A stretch of DNA of 37,259 nt from CAYONZ01 sp964405465. Lineage in GTDB: Bacteria > Bdellovibrionota > Bdellovibrionia > Bdellovibrionales > JAMPXM01. Below the pieces are notes generated by a model, which did not search any database, was not told where the DNA came from, and saw only the letters and a program-made list of their open reading frames with translations. Within the stretch, counting starts at the first letter, position 1. Each line of letters starts with the position of its first letter. Location: assembly GCA_964405465.1 (NCBI GenBank), contig CAYONZ010000033.1, positions 1-37,259 on the forward strand, written 5' to 3'. Position numbers and translations under genes: made by a program. This document shows, piece by piece, positions 32,742 to 37,259 of the stretch.

Positions 32742-33401
32742 ATGAACGAAACAAACAAAACTTTACATAAAAAAACCGAAGATATCAGTGGCACTGAGCC
32801 CAATCATACCGAAGCTAAAAAACCTGAGACCCAGAAAGCTGACGGGCGCGCGGAAACAAACGCCAAGACCGACGGGCACAACAAAACACACGACAAAGCG
32901 GAGACTCAGGGACACGCTCAAGGTGCCTCCGCAAAAAAACCGCTCCTTATTGACCAGCTTTTTTCTACCTGGGAAAAAAACACCTCAGCTTATTTTGAAA
33001 AGCTTTTACGCAACCCCAATATTCTTGAAACCCTTGGACAGGTGATGAATGCTGGATACAAGAATAAAATTTATGTCGACAAGACTCTACATGCCATGTG
33101 GAAAAATCTTGGTCTGCCAAACAAACGAGACCAAGAGCGCACTCTGCATCTACTCAATGAACTGCACAGTCGAATTCATGATTTAGAAGACCAACTCACT
33201 ACACTTAAACAGAAAAATCATGAAGCCACTCCTAACGATCAGGTCTCTCGGTCCACGACAACAAAATCTGCGACACAAAAAGCGCAAACGATGAAATCAA
33301 ACATAAAAACTCCCGAAGAAACTGCCGTAGAACTTGAGACCTCAGCAAATTCCACACGCATAAATAGCACTCGCACCAATTCAACTCGCTCAAATGCCTA
33401 A
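32742..33401 (+). CDS. PhaE/phasin-like PHA synthase partner
   Basis: About 219 residues. Residues 5-60 are a polar, low-complexity Lys/Glu/Thr segment. The core, LIDQLFSTWEKNTSAYFEKLL then ILETLGQVMNAGYKNKIYVDKTLHAMWKNLGLPNKRDQERTLHLLNELHSRIHDLEDQL, resembles the C-terminal part of class III PhaE and related phasins (LGLP-R-D followed by a coil). The tail repeats NSTRI, NSTRT, NSTRS. The ATG at 32742 has AAGGA six bases upstream; the ATG at 32724 overlaps a TATAAA that may be the -10. It is followed 56 nt later by phaC copy 2, which fits a PhaE-PhaC pair. Confidence 0.75.
   Translation: MNETNKTLHKKTEDISGTEPNHTEAKKPETQKADGRAETNAKTDGHNKTHDKAETQGHAQGASAKKPLLIDQLFSTWEKNTSAYFEKLLRNPNILETLGQVMNAGYKNKIYVDKTLHAMWKNLGLPNKRDQERTLHLLNELHSRIHDLEDQLTTLKQKNHEATPNDQVSRSTTTKSATQKAQTMKSNIKTPEETAVELETSANSTRINSTRTNSTRSNA
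33345..33392. repeat. 15-bp coding repeat (NSTRx, three copies) at the end of the PhaE-like gene
   Basis: The 15-bp units encode Asn-Ser-Thr-Arg-x three times. The nucleotide copies have diverged more than the peptide, which suggests an older expansion than the purF tail. Confidence 0.7.
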
Positions 33402-33457
33402 GGGATGGGCCTTGGTGCCCACCTGCAGACACTGAGCGTTTTACAAAGGACAAGAAG

Positions 33458-34618
33458 ATGTTCGGACTATTTGAAAACGCCAATCACCTGAGTCAGAATC
33501 TAAAATTCGTCCCACGCCTGCGCAAACTTCAACTCGCGCCTAGTGATCATGCCGTCGTCTTTCGCGAGAATAAAACAGCTCTATGGAGATATTCAAAAAA
33601 ATATACAATGAAGTCCGCACTTGATTCCTCACGCAAAACCAATCCACCCAAACAAAATCCGATTCCGATTCTCATTGTCCCCTCACTCATCAATCGTCAT
33701 TACATTCTTGATCTCTTGCCTGAAAAAAGTTTGATCGCTTATTTGCGAGATCAGAATTTACAAACCTATCTTCTCAACTGGGGCACGCCAGGAGATGAGG
33801 ATCGAGATCTCGGACTGAAAGAGTACGTCAATCGTTACCTGCATCGCGCCGTCGAAAAGACCTGCCGTGATGCCGGCTCTGATCAAGTTCTTCTTTTAGG
33901 ACACTGTTTAGGAGGCACGCTCACAACACTCTATACGGCACTTAATCCAAAATATGTGGCAGGTCTGGCCAACATCACGGCCCCAATCAACTTTCATAAT
34001 TCAAGCCTTTTGAGTAAATGGTGCCAAGCTCAATCGTTTGATCTCAATTTGCTACTCGAAGCCCAAGGAAATATGCCCTGGGCCGTTTTGCAGTCGACCT
34101 TTCTCTCGCAGCGACCGACGACCAACACCTCAAAGTGGATTCAGTTTTCTAAGAAAATCAATGATCCAGAATTTGTCGATAGTTTTTTAGCTCTCGAAGT
34201 CTGGAGCAATGACAATGTTTCTTTTGCAGGAAAATGCTATCAAGAAATCATCAACTTGTTTTATAAAAACAATAGCCTTGTCAAAAATGAATTTATGTTT
34301 CATGGCCAAAAAGTGGCTCTGAAAAATATCACGGCGCCTGTCTTAAATGTGTCGACCAGTGAGGACCACATTGTCCCATTGGACGCGACGCAAGTTTTAA
34401 CAAAGCTAACTAGTTCGAAAGATACGACAGATATAGTTGTAAGCGGAGGGCATGTCGGAGGAATCGTAGGAAAACACGCCAGAAAGACTCTATGGCCTGA
34501 ACTTGCGCTATGGCTGGCAAAGCAACAACCTAGCGATCTCCAGACGCCTTCTTATTTTGCACAGCCCAGTAGCTTCGATCATAAAGGTCAAGAGCCTCAT
34601 CCCACTCTCGATCAGTGA
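33458..34618 (+). CDS. phaC: Polyhydroxyalkanoate synthase, class III-like PhaC (copy 2)
   Basis: 386 residues, clearly homologous to copy 1 (ILIVPSLINRHYILDLLPEKSL; NWGTPGDEDRDLGL). The nucleophile motif is LGHCLGG with Cys150; Asp303 lies in TSEDHIVPLDA and His332 in SGGHVGGIVG. Compared with copy 1 it has a longer N-terminus and a polar C-terminal extension of about 30 residues. AAGGA lies upstream of the ATG. It follows a PhaE/phasin-like gene. Its last 89 bases overlap the end of the DUF4123 gene on the opposite strand. Confidence 0.94.
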   Translation: MFGLFENANHLSQNLKFVPRLRKLQLAPSDHAVVFRENKTALWRYSKKYTMKSALDSSRKTNPPKQNPIPILIVPSLINRHYILDLLPEKSLIAYLRDQNLQTYLLNWGTPGDEDRDLGLKEYVNRYLHRAVEKTCRDAGSDQVLLLGHCLGGTLTTLYTALNPKYVAGLANITAPINFHNSSLLSKWCQAQSFDLNLLLEAQGNMPWAVLQSTFLSQRPTTNTSKWIQFSKKINDPEFVDSFLALEVWSNDNVSFAGKCYQEIINLFYKNNSLVKNEFMFHGQKVALKNITAPVLNVSTSEDHIVPLDATQVLTKLTSSKDTTDIVVSGGHVGGIVGKHARKTLWPELALWLAKQQPSDLQTPSYFAQPSSFDHKGQEPHPTLDQ

Positions 34619-35477
34619 TGACCTCTGAGAGTTTCTTCATTTTGGACTCGGCAGAAAGACGATCATCTAAAAGAACCCGAGCAAAACTTGGATGTTCGTC
34701 AAAGTTAGGCGCCAACTCAAACATCAAAGCCACAAATCCGGCGATATCGGCTATGGTGTTTAGGCTGTAACGACGAGCCTTAGTTATGCACTTGGTGATA
34801 CGCTCTTCGAGAACTTCTTTTTCTAAATATTGCACACTTTTTGCGTGATAATTTCTGAGGTGCCAGTAAATGATTTTCACTAAATCCTGATCGATCGCAT
34901 CCGAGCATGACTGCAGCTGCGAAGCACTCAACGACAGGAGACATTCTTCTGGAGATGGCATTTGTTTCACCGATGTATTCTTCAACAAGACCACATCAAT
35001 GGAATCAAGATTTGGTAAGCCCAGTAGTTCGATTGGACCCAAGAATGTTTGAACTTCTTTTTCATTCCAGGTCCTCAATAGAACCTCTATCACGGCCGCA
35101 TCATGGAACCTCAAGAAATAAGGATTTTGATCTGGCCCTCGAGCAATGACAAACTTTTGAAAATGACTGACAAGAGAATTGAAATCGAAACTTGAAACAA
35201 CAAATATTCCCCAACGTTCAGTGGGCAAGGTGTCCAACAACCACAACAAACCTGGCTCATTGAGTTGGACAAGATGAGGAGGCTCATAGGTGACTCGCTC
35301 CCAAGCAATCATCTCGTAAAAAACTGGATCGGTGTCTTTGAACTCAAGTTGCTTCTTCAGAAGAGCAACCGGAATTTCAAAAAATGGATCTAGAAGCGCA
35401 AAGAGCTTTCCCTGCTTCATGAGATCGAAGAGTTGCTCTCGATTTGAATTTCGCATGGGTCTTAACATTTCATTCAT
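34530..35477 (-). CDS. DUF4123-domain protein (type VI secretion adaptor-like)
   Basis: 315 residues. The first 150 fit DUF4123: QLFDLMKQGKLFALLDPFFEIP, PPHLVQLN, LLWLLDTLPTERWGIFVVSS, LVSHFQKFVIARGPDQNPYFLRFHDAAVIEVLL. In type VI systems these proteins (Tap/TEC) load effectors onto VgrG and are encoded beside vgrG and effector genes. None is seen in this window. The C-terminal 120 residues are helical and unassigned. There is no signal peptide. Its 3' end overlaps phaC copy 2 by 89 nt, tail to tail. The ribosome site before ATG 35477 is weak. Confidence 0.75.
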   Translation of the reverse strand: MNEMLRPMRNSNREQLFDLMKQGKLFALLDPFFEIPVALLKKQLEFKDTDPVFYEMIAWERVTYEPPHLVQLNEPGLLWLLDTLPTERWGIFVVSSFDFNSLVSHFQKFVIARGPDQNPYFLRFHDAAVIEVLLRTWNEKEVQTFLGPIELLGLPNLDSIDVVLLKNTSVKQMPSPEECLLSLSASQLQSCSDAIDQDLVKIIYWHLRNYHAKSVQYLEKEVLEERITKCITKARRYSLNTIADIAGFVALMFELAPNFDEHPSFARVLLDDRLSAESKMKKLSEVITDREWDEALDLYDRSYWAVQNKKASGDR

Positions 35478-35829
35478 TGTCTTTCTCTTCGGTCAGGTCG
35501 AGCTCCCACTAAAATACCAAAGTCTAGATATCAGCGCCCAACACTTAGGCAAAATCAACCGCAAGGCTCTATAATTCAGTACTCACAACGGTTTGCAGGC
35601 AGGTCTAGTTTGGGATTAAATTTCTGTGAATAGAAATTCTCGAAAACGTCACATTTAATCCCCGACGCTTTTCGTGATTTGTTCAAAACAAAGCCCACAC
35701 CCAGTCCGAATTCGCCAACAACTCTTATTCAGTTTTAGCCAAACTGATCTGCTCTCTGGAGAGCCCACTCCACCTGACGTCTCAGAATGATCAATATTTC
35801 TTGATCACCTATGGTGGATACGGTTAAAT
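35478..35829. other. Divergent intergenic region with an inverted repeat
   Basis: No gene seen. A short hairpin GCTCTC-TG-GAGAGC lies at 35751-35764, and a better operator candidate is listed separately at 35788-35807. Confidence 0.6.
35788..35807. promoter_or_regulatory. Operator-like inverted repeat TGATCAA-N6-TTGATCA
   Basis: Perfect 7-bp arms with a six-base AT-rich spacer, ending 22 bases before the M14 carboxypeptidase start. The half-site resembles CRP/FNR-type TTGAT sites, but the spacing differs from the usual FNR site. Confidence 0.5.
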
Positions 35830-36927
35830 ATGAGCATGCCGAACAAAAAAAACCTGCCCCGTGTTCTTGCTGTTGCGCCATTTTTGACCTTTGCCATGTC
35901 GCTAGGCCTCGTATTCACCCTACGATCAACAGCTGCGGCCACTAGCGAGAGCCAAGCTGCCAACAATACAAAGTCTGAGGCCAGCAAGAGTGATTCAGCC
36001 AAACCATCCATCGAGACATCTGCGGAATTGAATGAGCAAATCGCACAACTCTGCCTGAAAAACAGCCAAGTTCTTGCTCAAAGTGCCCCGAAAGATCTTA
36101 CGTCTGTAAACCTACACTCTCCCAAGAGTGTTGCTTCATCAATGAATTGGAAAGAGCTATGCTCTGAAGCCAAAGTTTTAAGTGCCTGCCGAAGCTCAGA
36201 GCAAACTCCGATCTACCACTTTGAAAAATCAGCAAACAAGACCAGCAAATCACCGCAAAAAATCTTGGTCTTTTCGCTCATTCATGGCGACGAACCCGAG
36301 AGTGGCTCGGTGACCTTTTCGTGGATTGAGCGACTCAATCGCATCGACACCCGTAACAACTGGCGAGTGATTCCGGTACTTAACCCAGATGGCTGGAAAT
36401 TAAAAACACGCACCAACGCCCATGGAGTTGACGTCAATCGGAATTTTCCAAGCAAAGATTGGAATGACTTAGCACAGACCTACTGGAAAACCAAAGCACA
36501 ACAAAATGCTCGGCGTTTCCCTGGGGAGAAGTCAGCAAGCGAACCAGAAACACTCTGTGCGATGAACCATATCGAAGACTTTAAACCAGATTTCATCATT
36601 TCAATTCATACGCCTCTTGGCGTTCTCGATTTCGATGGACCAAGAGTTCCATCACCAACTCTTTCACCGCTCCCCTGGGTCGCTTTAGGAAATTTTCCGG
36701 GCAGCCTTGGGCGCTACATGTGGATGGATCGCAAAGTTCCCGTTCTCACTGTTGAGCTTTCACAAAAAATGAATGCATCAAAGAAACTCGAAGATTTTGA
36801 TCGCATTCAAGACTTGTCTGGAACCGTGGCCTTGCAAGCCGAAAAACTTTTGAATAAAAATAGCAAATCAATAAGCCAAGCACGTGGTGAAAATGCTTTG
36901 CCAGAAAATTCAAGCGTAAAGAATTAG
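35830..36927 (+). CDS. M14 zinc carboxypeptidase, MpaA-like, exported
   Basis: 365 residues. The signal segment is RVLAVAPFLTFAMSLGLVFTLRSTAAA, followed by a Ser/Lys-rich linker to about residue 65. The zinc ligands are His152 and Glu155 in IHGDEPESG and His260 in ISIHTPLG. DVNRNFP (Asn203, Arg204) binds substrate and Glu309 in VPVLTVEL is the catalytic glutamate. This set is that of MpaA-type gamma-D-Glu-mDap amidases, which cut murein tripeptide. MpaA itself is cytoplasmic, while this one has an export signal, so it may act on wall peptides in the periplasm or in prey. ATG 35830 and 35836 are both possible. Confidence 0.88.
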   Translation: MSMPNKKNLPRVLAVAPFLTFAMSLGLVFTLRSTAAATSESQAANNTKSEASKSDSAKPSIETSAELNEQIAQLCLKNSQVLAQSAPKDLTSVNLHSPKSVASSMNWKELCSEAKVLSACRSSEQTPIYHFEKSANKTSKSPQKILVFSLIHGDEPESGSVTFSWIERLNRIDTRNNWRVIPVLNPDGWKLKTRTNAHGVDVNRNFPSKDWNDLAQTYWKTKAQQNARRFPGEKSASEPETLCAMNHIEDFKPDFIISIHTPLGVLDFDGPRVPSPTLSPLPWVALGNFPGSLGRYMWMDRKVPVLTVELSQKMNASKKLEDFDRIQDLSGTVALQAEKLLNKNSKSISQARGENALPENSSVKN

Positions 36928-37033
36928 ACAAAAAATTTTAAATTTTTTGCTCACAAGTTTGGCGCTATTTCGAAAATCAATTTGAAAATCTCAAACTGAT
37001 TTGATTTGTTTTTTGTCGCTTGCCTGCCCTATT

Positions 37034-37063
37034 TTGAAACAATCTGTGTCTTACTTTTAGAAT
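37034..37063 (+). promoter_or_regulatory. Sigma-70-type promoter
   Basis: TTGAAA (37034-37039), an 18-base spacer and TAGAAT (37058-37063); each hexamer matches the consensus at five of six positions. The start site would be near 37070. Confidence 0.68.
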
Positions 37064-37170
37064 CAATTCAAAAAAACTGTCTGAACGTCAAGCTGTAGCC
37101 AATTGTGACCGAACAGGTAAGGGAGTCTAACAATCACGTCTTGGTGATGACTGCGGGTCGTTTGTTCAGT

Positions 37171-37189
37171 GTGTGCAGTAGCTGCACAC
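37171..37189 (+). promoter_or_regulatory. Leader hairpin next to the ribosome binding site
   Basis: A perfect 8-bp stem GTGTGCAG / CTGCACAC with a TAG loop ends directly before CGGAGG, the Shine-Dalgarno of the gene at 37204. A weaker stem ATCAC / GTGAT lies at about 37134-37149. Confidence 0.6.
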
Positions 37190-37203
37190 CGGAGGCTTGG
37201 TCT

Positions 37204-37259
37204 ATGGGATCAAAAATCAATTTCTCAATCTCTTTGCTTGTCGCACTTTCGCTGCTCAC
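37204..37259 (+). CDS. Start of an exported protein (cut by window edge)
   Basis: Eighteen codons are present, MGSKINFSISLLVALSLL, which look like the beginning of a signal peptide. CGGAGG lies eight bases before the ATG, and a good promoter is found about 140 bases upstream. The product cannot be identified from this part. Confidence 0.65.
   Translation, partial: MGSKINFSISLLVALSLL

Larger units (their letters stand above)
36928..37203. other. Intergenic region with promoter and leader
   Basis: No gene. The left 100 bases are AT-rich. A promoter at 37034-37063 is followed by about 135 bases of leader with at least two stem-loops before the next start. Confidence 0.6.

Overview
The window looks like chromosomal DNA of a moderate-GC, Gram-negative predator-type or environmental bacterium, most likely from the Bdellovibrionota (Bdellovibrio-like) or a neighbouring delta-type lineage. 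This placement is inference from gene content: a small PurL working with PurS and PurQ, a Bacillus-type iron-sulfur PurF, many exported proteins with no recognised family, an HD-GYP protein, and a polyhydroxyalkanoate (PHA) locus with cysteine-type synthases. No rRNA, tRNA, CRISPR array, transposase or phage gene was seen.

Bases 1-14496 are all on the minus strand. purM-purN-(unknown)-purB-purC-purS-purQ-purL-purF supply most of de novo purine synthesis, and from purN to purF the genes overlap, usually by 4 nt (ATGA or GTGA). After a 59-nt gap come ldcA, a beta-lactamase-fold serine hydrolase and mpl, a murein peptide recycling set that again overlaps by GTGA. A fold-type III PLP decarboxylase runs off the left edge. 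ldcA contains a 100-N scaffold gap flanked by identical 55-bp ends. Collapsing gap and duplicate restores one frame, so it is an assembly artefact and not a pseudogene.

Bases 14.9-20.2 kb hold exported proteins: a beta-barrel, a papain-like peptidase followed by a stand-alone parvulin, a secreted GNAT-like protein and a periplasmic coiled-coil protein. Bases 20.2-24.5 kb hold glpX with a zinc-ribbon protein, a RatA/Coq10-type SRPBCC protein and a helical protein on the same strand. Then come a YbgC-type thioesterase, a small lipoprotein and yceD without rpmF. A GC-rich block at about 24.61-24.87 kb has extensive, partly competing inverted repeats and no believable protein. It is the best candidate for an undescribed structured RNA.

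Bases 28.4-34.6 kb form a PHA island. It has two PhaC synthases with Cys nucleophiles, a phasin, a PhaE/phasin-like protein, and a regulator that joins an IF2 N-terminal-type domain to a PhaR domain. A NAPE-PLD-type metallo-hydrolase lies in the middle. The right end has a DUF4123 (type VI adaptor-like) protein that overlaps phaC2 tail to tail, a MpaA-like M14 carboxypeptidase, and a good promoter with a structured leader in front of an exported protein cut by the window edge.

Short tandem repeats (12, 13, 15, 18 and about 27 bp) recur in coding tails and intergenic regions throughout, which suggests frequent replication slippage. Where several start codons were possible, the start with the best Shine-Dalgarno sequence or gene overlap was chosen, and alternatives are given per entry.
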